Positions 45,564 to 55,727 are shown, numbered from the stretch's first letter. The stretch is DNA of 64,000 nucleotides from Erinaceus europaeus (GCF_950295315.1 NC_080176.1:33383006-33447005); one strand, 5' to 3'. Notes: generated by a model not told the origin, from the letters alone. A program made the numbers and translations.

Positions 45564-46315
45564 GAGACTTTGATAGGAAGTGAACCACCTGGAATGAAAT
45601 TGGAGAGTTCTATGAAAGGAGGGGCCTCACCCAAGTGATGAAGCTGAGGTGTTGGCATTCCACACCTGAAGTCTCTGAGCACAGTCTGAAGTGAAGCATG
45701 CTGAGGTGGTACTCATTGTGTTATTAGGTTGGGATTGGTGGATACAGTATTATTTGGTATGACTTGAGAGAGGCATGCTGGAAAGTGAGCCCCACCCTAG
45801 AGATTACATGACTGGGGGAAATATAGGCTCTCTAGGGAAATGTGAGGTTTTTGCTGTCTTGGGGTTTGAGAATACAGTGGATAGTTATTGTTATGATCAC
45901 ATCGTTTGGTTATTGGGTTGACTTTGAAGGATCCCTTTGTTAGGATTTGCTGTATCATACCCAACATCATCATCATTAATGTCCTTTGACATTTTTTGTA
46001 TATAGCTGTGTAACCAGTTGCTTGTGTTCTCCCTGGTCTAGGATTTTAGAGAGTCAACTTGTCAAAGACACAGGCTATGAATTGGAAAGACTCAGTCTGT
46101 GCTTTGAAGAGTTTGAGACATACAATCAATTTTTCCCCTCTCATGTTACTTGAATAGTGATCTATATGACTACAAATTAATAGGAGTGTGCATGGACACC
46201 ATTCCCACCACCAATAGACTGTGTCCCATCCCACCCACACATAGCCCTGCCACCCTGGGAAGCCAAATGTCCACCCTCACTCTCACCCCAGGGTTTTTTA
46301 CTTTGGTGCCCTCCC
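45558..46315 (-). mobile_element. L1 3' UTR, antisense, within the insert
   Basis: It matches the reverse complement of 15720-16455 in the L1 at 13671. It lacks the terminal ~570 bp of the L1, starting instead at a position where the antisense L1 reads 'atctag|gttatggg', an AG acceptor-like site. Confidence 0.85.
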
Positions 46316-46950
46316 TGGTGATATTCTTAAACATTCCTGTGAATACATAGCCACTAGGGAGGTGGGTCTAGTAGAGAGAAAATAGGCATATCTGAGGTAC
46401 CTGGTGCTGACCCACCCTCTTCTGACAGACTTTGTGGTCTCTTTCTCCTGTTTTGCACACTACATTAACTTTGAAAAGAATAAAAACATGTCCAGTGTGG
46501 GAAAAAGAGAGTACCTCCAAGTGGAAAAAGCAAGGGGATGTGGCACAACTCATTATCCATGGGCTCCAATTCAGAGAACCGGGGCTGGCACTAGCAATGC
46601 AGAGAGTAGAGGTGTCTTGTCTCAGGCAGCTTTGCTTGTAAATCTGTGTGACTTTCAAATCCTGCCTGGTCTTCCACCCTCCCCCCAGGCAGCCCTGGCA
46701 GAATCTTCACTTGGGTAACATTGAAGCAGAGTGTAAATGGTGGTTCCCATATCCTGGAAGGTCTCCACCTTCTTTTCTTTCTTTTTTTAGTGTGCTCATT
46801 TATTATAGTAACACTACAGTTAACATGTATCACCCTGGAATATAATTTAAGGTTAGTTAATTTTATAATTGGTAGAAAACGTTTTATACTACAATTAGGT
46901 TTATGTATGAAGTTTGACCAAAGTAGTTCCAAACCAAGCATCCCATCATT
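46316..46950. other. Non-repetitive part of the insert
   Basis: No protein or repeat is recognised. It is compatible with intronic or 3'-exonic sequence carried along with the host transcript. Confidence 0.4.
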
Positions 46951-46952
46951 GG

Positions 46953-47105
46953 CCATTTTATTTATTTATTTATTTATTTATGAGAAAGACTGGAAGAGAG
47001 AGAAAGAACCAGGCATCACTCTGGTACATGTGCTGCTGGGGATTGAACTTGGGACCTTACGCTTAAATGTCTAATACTTTATCCACTGTGCTATCTCCCA
47101 GACTA
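46953..47105 (-). mobile_element. Short C-type SINE inside the insert
   Basis: Left (ttta)n is the reversed tail. The minus strand has 'gggagatagcacagtggataa' and 'aggtcccaagttcaatcccc'. Confidence 0.85.
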
Positions 47106-47107
47106 CT

Positions 47108-47560
47108 ACTTTATTTATATTTTTAAAATATTTTCCACTTTATTTATTTAGTTTTATAGGACAGAGAGAAATCAAGAGACAAGGAAGAGAGCCAGAGACA
47201 TTTCTATTTCAAGATGACATTTAAAAATACTTTTGACAGAACAGCAGAAAAATAAACTTCTGTAATTACAAAAGAGCTAGCAGGAATCCTTAATTAAGTT
47301 GTTTGGGATGGAAGAGAATGACTTTCTCTACCCTTCCTTCTAGCTCACCACTTTGACCTTTAGCTTCTGTCTTTTTTTTTCTACTTTTTATTTTGTTAGG
47401 ACAGAGAGAAACTGAGAGGTGAAGGGAGAGATAGAGAAGGAGGTAGAAAAAGAGATACTTGCAGACCTTTCTTCACTTGTGAAGGTTTCCTCCTGCTGGT
47501 GGGAGTGGAGGTTTGAATCCTGGGCCTGTGTGTCACTCCTGACTCCCTCCTTAATTGATT
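47108..47560 (-). mobile_element. Two ERI-type SINE pieces inside the insert
   Basis: 47110-47215 is a tail/body fragment. 47380-47560 is a fuller copy (minus strand: 'ggagtcaggagtgacacacagg', 'ggattcaaacctccactccc'). Confidence 0.65.
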
Positions 47561-48532
47561 TTTCTTGTTTACACGTATGGTTCTGAAATAAAGACTACTT
47601 TTAAGTAGTTCTTCTGTAGTTCTTCAGGTTTGGTGAAATACACACATTTCCAGCTCTTGGGAGGCTTATAATGTTATTCCATTCAATGCTCTTCAACAGA
47701 CAACCAGCCTTAAAAACTGAAGTACCCATGAGTCCACAGGGCAGGCAGAAAAAAAAAAGATAGATGGAGTAAATGGGACTTTGTTATCAAACATCAAAAT
47801 CAGGCAATATTTTGCAGCAATTTTACTTCAGAACTGAACTGTTATCTTCTTTAAAAGGATCAGTGAAGTGACACAACTTGGTTACCCCCTTAATGACCTA
47901 CTTAGTGAAGCACACACTAAAATTTCAGTCATCCTATAGAGCAGTTCAGGCTGAGGCAGGGCTCATTGTGATGTCGCATAAAGTTGGCTAATCAGAATCC
48001 TCCCTGTGTCCTTCAGGGGTCCTGCCTGGGGAGTGTCTGGGCAGTGTGGACAGCTGGTCCTGAGCTGCCCTGCTCTCCTGGACCTAGCCCCTCCCCACAG
48101 CAGGGGCCACTGTGTCCTCAGGTGGCCAGACTCTGGCTCCCTCCCTCCCACAGCCCAGCAGGTATGTTGTTCCTGGAGCTTGAAGTGTCTTGCTCCAGGG
48201 CATTGTTTCTACAATTTAGGGATTGTTTCTTATGCCCATTTCTTCTGATATTTTCTGCTTATGTTTTATTCTGTCATGGGTACTTTTACTCTATTCATTT
48301 AAGGTTTTAAAAAATGATTATAAATTAATTCTTTAGAATATCATTTTGACATTTGTTTCTTACTCCAGTCTTGCTTATTGAATTTTACTTTCTGTTTTGT
48401 TTATGAAATTTCACAGTAATTGTATTGTTTTTGTATTGTTAAATTCATTCCATTAAAAAAATATACAATTGTGGTTGTTTTTATTATTGTGTGTTGTCAA
48501 CATATGTAAATATAGTCCTCTTATGATGATTG
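47561..48532. other. Distal part of the insert, no gene recognised
   Basis: The interval 47990-48180 is GC-richer. The last ~250 bp are AT-rich and UTR-like, with an 'attaaa' at ~48453, but no poly(A) follows. Confidence 0.4.
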
Positions 48533-49379
48533 TGTATAAAAAAATGCTGGATGCAGCCATAATTTCTGGAGATGTCCAGAAACAATTCTAAAATTTTTTT
48601 TCTCTTTTGATTTTTTTTACATCTTGGCATAATTGTGAAATGTTTAATCTTGAAAACTATATGAGTATGGGTGGGGTGGATAGTGCAATTATCATGCCTG
48701 AGGCTTCCAACCATGGTTCTTCTGTTTACCTTTCCATATCTTATTGAGCTTAAACTGTTTAAACAACCTTAAAATCATACTAAAAAGGACTTCCAAAATT
48801 ATAAAGGTACTTAAACCAATCATAATCGAGTTATCAATTGTAGTAAACTTCTAATCTGCTGCAAGTTTTGTTTCACAAGTAAGTGAATTACAGCTGTCAA
48901 GTCTTCACATGAAAAAGCATCTGCTCATATGGAATCCCTGGAAATCCATTTGGACCCCTTTTCTCTTACATCGCCCACAAGATGGCATGACTCCAGCAGC
49001 CCCCCCAAAACCAACTATGTGACCTGGCATGACCTGAAGAAACTGATTCACAGACTCCAAAGCTCACTCTCTACAGAAAAGTGGAACTACAGTGGTTTAT
49101 TTTCCCCATTGAGACAGGCATGCAGCGTTTCATCCCCTGGCATTTCTTCTCCTTATCATCGACACTGAACAGACACTTCTATTGGACTTACTGGTACACC
49201 TCTTGGACACTTTACACCACTTTACAGCATCTTCCCTTTACGCTGCTGGGTTTTTCAAATACTGGCCACAGCAGTCCATGGACTTTGCAGCCAGCTGCCT
49301 TGGGACTCTATAGGCCACTCCTCCTCACCTGCAGGCTCTGTCCCCAGAGTCAGGAACCCTCCCCCCCCCTTACTAGGTC

Positions 49380-49500
49380 CTGCCCCAGAGGCAGGAAATG
49401 CCCTTTGAGGCATGAAATGCCCCCAGAGGAAAGAGATGCCCCCAGAGGCAGGAAACATCCTTTCGCCTACTAGGCCCTGCACTCTGAGGCAGAAAACGTC
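49380..49500 (+). repeat. Degenerate ~20-bp tandem repeats upstream of the PPT
   Basis: About five units of the type 'ccccagaggcaggaaatg'. It is the counterpart of 41590-41710. Confidence 0.75.
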
Positions 49501-49642
49501 CCCTTAGGCCTCCCCTTGGCATCACACTGGTTCTTGCTGCTCTCCTACTTGTTTCTCACTGTCTTGCACCAGTTCTTTTGAAAACGCCTGCACGGTATAG
49601 ATTTCTGTTCACCCCACACTTCTGATACTATGGCCATTAGTT

Positions 49643-49659
49643 AAAAAGAAAGGGGGAAA
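49643..49659 (+). promoter_or_regulatory. Polypurine tract of plus-strand element
   Basis: 'aaaaagaaagggggaaa' immediately precedes the TG of the 3' LTR. Confidence 0.88.
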
Positions 49660-50054
49660 TGTTGGTCTGCTTCTAATTCTGCTTCTAAGACCCCTTCTGT
49701 TTTGATCATCACGTTAGGTTCTCTTGCATTACTTAATGCTGTGGTCTATTTACATAATCATTGTTTTGTTTGAGACCTGCACTGGTTTAATCCCCATTGG
49801 TTTAATCCCCACTGCTTTGTGTGCTTTTTTCCTTCTCCCCACCCCCTATCCTACGTACTTCCTCTTCCTGACACTTCCACCTCAGGAGATATAAAGGACA
49901 GGATTTTCTAATGAAGGGAGATTATATTGATTGCACTGCATCCCCACTCATCAACAAAGATTGAACTGTGTCCCAGCTCAGCCATGAGTCCCTGGTCATC
50001 TCTCTCCTGCCCTCGAAGCTAGCCTGGCATCTGGTGCCTGAACAGGGACTGGCA
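49660..50054 (+). mobile_element. 3' LTR of plus-strand element (395 bp)
   Basis: Start tgttggtctgc, end gggactggca. TATA-like 'agatataaagg' and 'caacaaagatt' in place of the poly(A) signal. Near its end lies 'tggtgcctgaacagggact', almost a tRNA-Lys3 primer-binding site, inside the LTR. Confidence 0.93.
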
Positions 50055-50060
50055 ACAAGC
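50055..50060 (+). repeat. Right outer 6-bp TSD (acaagc) of the composite
   Basis: An exact match to 41064-41069. Confidence 0.9.
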
Positions 50061-50164
50061 CTCAGGGTCTAAAGCCAAGTCAACAGAGACACAGATAGAC
50101 ACAAACAGAGAGAGACACAAACAGGACTGCTTGTTTCATGTGTGTGTGTGTACCTATTTTCCTT

Positions 50165-50427
50165 TTTTGATTAGTAGTTTAATACTAATTATTAATTAAT
50201 AATTAATACTAATTATTAAATACTAGTTTATTTACAAAATTATGAGATAACAGGGGTTTAATTCCATGCTGTTCCCATCATCAGAGTTCTGTGTCCCCAT
50301 TTCCTCCACTGGAAACTGCATTAGTTCTCTCCAGATCACAGATATGAGTTGACTATTATTTACTTAGATATATATATATTCATTTTTTTTCTATTATCTT
50401 GCCTTCTCTTCCTTTATAAGTCATACC
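50165..50427 (-). mobile_element. Old L1 3' end, antisense
   Basis: The reverse of the common L1 tail: 'agtttaatactaatta', 'aaaattatgagataacagggg', 'cccatcatcagagttctgtg'. A (ta)n lies near 50370. A solo LTR interrupts it at 50428, and related sequence may continue after 50865. Confidence 0.6.
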
Positions 50428-50859
50428 TGCTGGGCTAGTGTGAGGGAGTTTCTTCCTGGGCACATACTCTCTAGGTTGGAGAGAAATCAACCGGAGCCAA
50501 TTTGGGCTCGTGGCGGAGTGGGAATGCAATGTGTATTTATTGATCAGAGACAATGCTTTTATATGTTTATAACTGGAAGTGGCAAGTCAAAAAAGGAAAT
50601 GGCTAGGAAAGAGGGTGGAGAAAAGGAAAGAGCAGGAAGGTAGAAAGCTTCCATAGCAATGGTTGCTAAGGTTTTAACTGGCAGGATTAATGTACTCTGC
50701 AGGCAGGGCGGGTCTTAAGGTAGAAAGAAGATAGGTTCAAGGTGGGCAAAACAATGATTATGTAAATAGGCAAAACAATGACTATGTAAACAGGACATAG
50801 TATCAGCAATGGAGCATGGAGCACAGCAGTGGGGCAGGGGGCTGGCTTAAGGCCCGACA
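50428..50859 (-). mobile_element. Solo LTR, second betaretrovirus-like family (432 bp)
   Basis: On the minus strand it starts tgtcgggcc and ends cccagca (inverted termini). A TATA-like 'catataaaagc' and an 'aataaatac' signal are present. TSD 'atacc' lies at 50423-50427 and 50860-50864. It shares 'gtttacatagtca'-type U3 features with the 41-50 kb family but is clearly distinct. Confidence 0.88.
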
Positions 50860-50864
50860 ATACC

Positions 50865-52310
50865 TACACCTATAACTATTTCCCAATGTCCTTTATTTTT
50901 TTCCTCTTCCCTCACTGGGTCCTGATGGCATTGTTGTTCAGAGTTCTCTGGTCCTCTTCCCCTGACATTTTTACATTTGGGGGAATTGATAGTGGGCTCA
51001 GCTAAAGCAAAGCTGCTCTTATGTGCCCACTGACCTGTTGTCACCTGTTGACTGGTCTTTTAGAAACTAGTTTGTCAACCTCACCTGAGCCTTTTTTCTG
51101 AGGACAGGAATTGGCTCCAGTTATCACTGACACCTGTGTTCCTTCCCTACCTAGTGTCTACACTGCTAGCTTGTCACCTATGATGACTGCCTGGGGCCTG
51201 AAGTTCACTTTCAATCCTTGCTCAAGTTTCATCTCCCCAACTCATGACAAGTGGCCAACTTCTGCTCTTCCTGTGCTCCAAAGAGCCACAGTCATCTGTT
51301 GAAAGCATCAACCAGGTCTTGCTTTAAATTCTCCTGTGATTTCTCACCACATGCATAATCATAGGCCAGTGACTTAGCATGGCCTACAAGGCCCTGGGAT
51401 ACCTCCCTTAGACCCCACATCCCATCCCTGCCTCTAGCATGAGCTCAGTGAAAGTCTGATGCTCCCCTGGAGTGTCTCTGCCCAGATCCAGAAATGCCTG
51501 GTTTTCCTTGAGACTCAGGTGACTGCTCAGTGTCACCTTGTGAGAGAGTTTCTCCCAAATCACTCAGCTGAAGACCCCACTCCACATACACACTCCAAAC
51601 AGTCTCTGTCCTATTTTCTCTAGTCCAACAGCTGTGACTCTGAAGACATCTCATCTAACCACCTCATTTGTTTGCCCAGCTTTATCAATCTTTCTTTCTT
51701 CCCATTTATTTGTTTACTAAGTTCAGGAGTTCTAATTATCATGGAGGGGTCCATATGAGATCATCTAGCCCACAAATAGAAAGCACAAATTCAGGGCATG
51801 TGTAACTGACAAAATCAGAAACTGAAGCCTGTTGAGGAATCAGAAGACAGAGTTCAAGGTGACAGCAGGCCCTAGGAAGTATGAGGGGGACAGGAGACAA
51901 GAATCACAGATAAGAAGACCCAAATGTTGTATCTCTGCTCAAACTCTGCCAAACTGTACATGCCCTGAGTAGAATTAGTCCAGCCTCATGGAATGAGTTT
52001 AGCTGAATGAACACTTCAGTTGCTGTCCAACCAAGTTAACTTCTTGCTTAAAGAAACATGCCAATCAAATTACCACTCTGAAGATGCAGATTCTCTATTA
52101 CATATCAGCCGCATCTCAAAATCATTAGACATACAAGAAACTGGGCATATGTGATCAGGCTCAAGAGGAGAAGTAACTGATGTGCCCCAACCCCAAGCTG
52201 ATCAAGATACCAGAACTGGCTCCAAGTCATAAAAGCAAGTAGTTGCTGTACTTTTATTGTCTGTCTTTCTCCACTAGAATTCAAGCATCACAAGAACAAG
52301 GACCTGGGAA
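50865..52310. other. No gene recognised; possibly old L1 UTR on the left
   Basis: The interval 50865-51400 may continue the antisense L1 3' UTR. The rest looks unique. Confidence 0.4.
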
Positions 52311-52314
52311 CCAA

Positions 52315-52580
52315 GCTGGGGTGCATTCAGGTGAGCACACATTTTACCTGATGCAAGGACCCAGGTTCTGGTCCTTGCTCCCTACCTGCAGGGGTAAAGC
52401 ACTACAAGTAGTGATGTAGGTCTGCAGGTGTCTTTCTCCCTCCCCTTTTATTTTTTCTCTATCCTAACACATAAATAAAAAGAAAAAAAAAGGAAAAAAT
52501 GGCCACTAAGAGAGGTATTTACCAGCAATAATACTGGTGGCAAAAGAAAAAGAAGAAGAAGGAGGAGGAGGAGAAGAAGC
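52315..52580 (+). mobile_element. ERI-type SINE with GAAGGA tail
   Basis: 'gtgcattcaggtgagcacac', 'aggacccaggttctggtcc' and 'ctacctgcaggggtaaagc', with the 'ggccactaagagagg...ccagcaataatactgg' module. Confidence 0.75.
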
Positions 52581-52955
52581 AAGGACCCAATAAGTTCTAT
52601 TTCTTTCCAAGTTCTGCTTTAAGTGCAACACCTGACTAGAAAGAGCCCACAAATAGGAATATGGTGATACAGAGTTGTATATCTTCCTTCTCATCTTCTG
52701 TTGTTACAGCTGAGGATCCCTCCTAGATGAATTAAACATGAGTGGAGATAGGATCATCATTACTCTCTTTTGAACAATGATCATGGTTTCCATGGTCATG
52801 AATTAGCTATGGCTTCTTTACACAAGTGACTTTAATCCTCTACTACCGTCAAAAAGGAAGCCTGTAGATGAGCTATCTTGAGACCCCTATTATTATCATC
52901 AGGCTTTCAGATAACATTCTTTATAATTTAACTGCCTTAGAGTTAAAATTGTGTA
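52581..52955. other. Unique DNA, nothing recognised
   Basis: No repeat or exon is recognised. Confidence 0.45.
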
Positions 52956-52957
52956 GG

Positions 52958-53210
52958 GGGGCTGGGAAATAGCTCACTCCATAGAGTGCATACTTTGCCA
53001 TACACAAGGACCTGGGTTCAAGTCACCTGCCAACACATAGGAGCTTGACAGAAAGGGGAAACCTCAGGAGTGTGAAGTAATGTGTGGTATCTCTCCTCTC
53101 TCTGTATCCATTTCTCTCACTGTTTCTCACTTTCTCTCACCTCCCGGGGATTGAGGTGGGGATTCCACCTGGCACAGTGTAAACATGCAAGTACAGAGTT
53201 CCAGCAGATA
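52958..53210 (+). mobile_element. Short SINE
   Basis: 'ggggggctgggaaatagctc', B-box-like 'ggttcaagtc' and a CT-rich body, running into (GATA/CAGA)n. Confidence 0.7.
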
Positions 53211-53315
53211 GATAGATAGACAGGCAGACAGGCAGACAGACAAATAGATGATAGATAGACAGACACGTAGATAATATATAGATTTTAAAAATCTATATAT
53301 ATATATATAGATTTA
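53205..53315. repeat. (GATA)n/(CAGA)n and (TA)n microsatellite
   Basis: Tetranucleotide units to ~53270, then 'atatatatatat'. Confidence 0.9.
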
Positions 53316-53880
53316 TTTATCTCATTCAGAACAATTTTTAATTGGTGGCTCATTTATGAGGAAATTGTAATGTCTAACATTAAACATTTTATATGAGGAG
53401 ACTAATCACTGAAATATATGCTTAATTTTTTTCTGGGTTCAATTTTTCTGACATGGTCAAAGGTTGAAGAGTTGCTAGATCTTTGATCTAGACTCCACAC
53501 AGAACCCGGTAGGCAGGCTGAAATTCAAAATGAATGAGCCATAGGACACAGGTGCTGACCAGTCAGAAGGCACTAACCAAACACCAACCAACCAGAAGAG
53601 GCGCTGGCAAGGAAGGACTGGTGCTACTGTAGGATTCAGTAATTCTGTTCAGGAAGGTGCCCTGGTCACTGATTGCATATTCAGGAGGGGATTTCAGTGC
53701 CACCTCCTGTTCCACCAACTGTTAGGGCATATGGGGCTGTACCAAGCCAGCAGCTCAGGATAGTTGCCCTCCAAGAGTTCTTGTCAAGAAGAATCAGTCA
53801 AAATTCATTTACGCCCAAAGTCCACACAGTTGGAACAACCATCACCCTTTTAAGTAAAGACATTCCAGCTTGTTTTATTA
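53316..53880. other. Unique DNA, nothing recognised
   Basis: No repeat or exon is recognised. Confidence 0.45.
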
Positions 53881-53884
53881 ATTT

Positions 53885-54100
53885 TTTAAAATATTATTTA
53901 TTTATTTATTTATTATTGGATAGAGATAGAAATTGAGAGGGGAGGGAGGGGGGAAAGGGAGAGAGACAGAGAAAACACCTGCAGCCCTGCTTAACCAATC
54001 AAGAAGCTTTTCCTATGAAAGTTGGAACCAGGGGCTTGAACCTTGTCCTTGTACACTGTAATATGTACATTTTACCTGGTGTGCCACTGCTTAGCACCCA
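53885..54100 (-). mobile_element. ERI-type SINE, B type
   Basis: The minus strand reads 'ggtgctaagcagtggcacacc', 'aggttcaagcccctggttcc'. Left (ttta)n is the reversed tail. Flanking 'cattccagctt' and 'cattccagttt' are a likely imperfect TSD. Confidence 0.85.
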
Positions 54101-54268
54101 TCATTCCAGTTTTAAGCTAGGGGTTATAAGCAGTGATTAATCATGTGTATCCCTTTCTTAAAGTAAATCTTATAAAGAACTCCAATATGAAAATTGCAGA
54201 AACAAAGCTGATGACTGGGAGGTATATGAACTCAATGAACCCCCCTTTCTTTGCCCTCCCCTCCCTTC

Positions 54269-54313
<45 letters not shown>
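54269..54313. repeat. (CA)22 microsatellite
   Basis: A perfect dinucleotide run. Confidence 0.97.
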
Positions 54314-54315
<2 letters not shown>

Positions 54316-54319
54316 AGAC

Positions 54320-54835
54320 ATGACAGCTGCCACTGAAACTCACCATGGAATCACTCCTCACTATAGAAAGAAAGATAGCCCATCACAGACCTTCCCCACT
54401 CTGATTAAGATTGAGTCAGACCTCTGAGAGTATGTCCTTAACCATCCCCCCACCTTGAAGAACAACATTGTACAATGCAGCCCTATTAAACTCCCTGCCA
54501 TATGGATGGTACAGCCATTTGGGATACAGTACATCACGTCCTCTCTTGGAGGACTTAAGAGGAATATTTCTTTCTGTCACTGGTAGCAGGAATATGGTGC
54601 CTCTCTTGAGCAGTTGATTTGCCTTGATTGCATGGACTCTGGGTCTGCAATAATGGATTTTTTCCTGTTCTCTGCTACTGGAGAGAAAACTCTGGCTGCC
54701 CTGCATTCTACCCCTAGAGGTCCTGAATTTTATCTCCTAGAGTAATTTCTGTCTTCATAGTCTCCCCCTTTCCTTTGTCATATTTCATTGTGCATTAATT
54801 TTTCCACTTAACTATGACTTGCAATTGAATATTTT
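54320..54835. other. Unique DNA, nothing recognised
   Basis: A minus-strand open frame at 54706-54416 is not recognised. Confidence 0.4.
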
Positions 54836-54839
54836 TATA

Positions 54840-55165
54840 TTGTATTTTTTACTTATAGTTTTTATGTTTCAAAAATTACTGATGAAATACAATTCATACA
54901 GAATAATATTGTGGATACTAACACTATATCTCTTTTTTTCACCATTCCTGTTACCAAAGGTCAGTGTCTCCATTCCCACCCCAGTAAGTACCCACTATAG
55001 TTCTTGCACAGCTTTATATACAGGTTGATTTTTTTTTCAAATTCATACATTCAATGCTCTATGCTCCACATGAGTGAAACTATTCTGTAGTTATTCTTTA
55101 TGTTTTTACTTGCTTCACTAAATATAATCTTCTCCAATTCCAGTGATCCCTTCTCTCCCTCCTCT
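54840..55165 (-). mobile_element. Old L1 relic: ORF2 end and 3' UTR, antisense
   Basis: The minus strand at 55150-55060 reads LELEKIIFSEASKN, like the ORF2 C-terminal phrase preceding the L1 stop. A/T-rich UTR follows. Confidence 0.55.
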
Positions 55166-55537
55166 TCTTCCATCTTCCCACCCCATTAGAACAGCAACTC
55201 CCCTCAGCACAGCATTCTTGTAAGTACTGGAAGAATCACAGATGCCTTTTTCTATGCTTCAGAACACCTTTCACACTAGTGATGAGGGTACAGGATCAAA
55301 GTTCCCTGCACAGGAGCTCACAGCCAGGAAGGCCTGAAAGAGACCTCAGCTTGCACACAGAGCTACCTCACATCTGAGACTCATGCAGGACTGGCTCTGG
55401 GAAGCTTTCAGAGAGTGATGTACAGACTCCTGGACACGATCTGTCCCCCGTGAAAGGAAACAGGAGCAGATACTTTAGCAGACCTAGAAGGTAGGGGGCC
55501 AGGATGACCGTCTTTTATTAAGTCAGAGTTTCATAAA

Positions 55538-55620
55538 AAGAAAGGAAGGAAGGAAGGAAGGAAGGAAGGAAGGAAGGAAGGAAGGAAGGAAGGAAGGAAG
55601 AAAGAAAGAAAGAAAGAAAG
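55538..55620. repeat. (GGAA)n then (GAAA)n microsatellite
   Basis: About 15 GGAA units followed by several GAAA units. Confidence 0.95.
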
Positions 55621-55727
55621 GCATCTCTGCTTCCTCGTATTTAGATGGCCTTTGTTTTGGGATAACAGTTACTTTTCATAGAAAAAGGCCATTGTTATTA
55701 TTGGGTTGTTTTAAAATGTTTAAATAC

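Larger units (their letters stand above)
44785..48532 (+). mobile_element. Insert in the LTR element: apparent retrocopied host transcript
   Basis: The edges are marked by a direct repeat: 'tataaaaaaaaatgctg' (44771-44787 region) and 'tataaaaaaatgctg' (48534-48548), differing only in A-run length. Uninterrupted sequence at this spot in the sister element runs straight into 'ctggatgcagcc'. Content: latrophilin-like 5' UTR and signal-peptide exon (44785-45563), antisense L1 3' UTR (~45558-46315), non-repetitive DNA, three minus-strand SINE pieces, and an AT-rich end. No poly(A) tail is evident at the right edge, which is unusual for an L1-mediated retrocopy. Confidence 0.65.
43720..50054 (+). 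mobile_element. Non-autonomous betaretrovirus-like LTR element, plus strand, with 3.75-kb insert
   Basis: 5' LTR 43720-~44088; internal part 1 to 44784; foreign insert ~44785-48532; internal part 2 48549-49642; PPT 49643-49659; 3' LTR 49660-50054. Without the insert it would be ~2.6 kb, the size of its minus-strand neighbour, with the same internal landmarks (the 'tgcctgcagcaatcc' region, the 'tctggatgtc' region, the short tandem repeats before the PPT). No coding domain is recognised. Its U3 differs from the neighbour's, so they are separate subfamilies, not an inverted duplication. Confidence 0.92.

Noticed and set aside
48929..49473. Possible env-like ORFs in the plus-strand LTR element
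   Set aside because: The frames overlap each other and the short tandem repeats, show no transmembrane or cleavage landmarks, and are not open in the sister element.
49990..50050. A new provirus starting after 50054, because 'tggtgcctgaacagggact' looks like a PBS
   Set aside because: The same block occurs inside every LTR of the family, and the true LTR end (ggca) and the TSD acaagc follow it. No internal region continues.
41070..50054. Simple inverted duplication of one provirus
   Set aside because: The U3 regions differ in sequence and length between the two elements; only the first 43 bp are identical.
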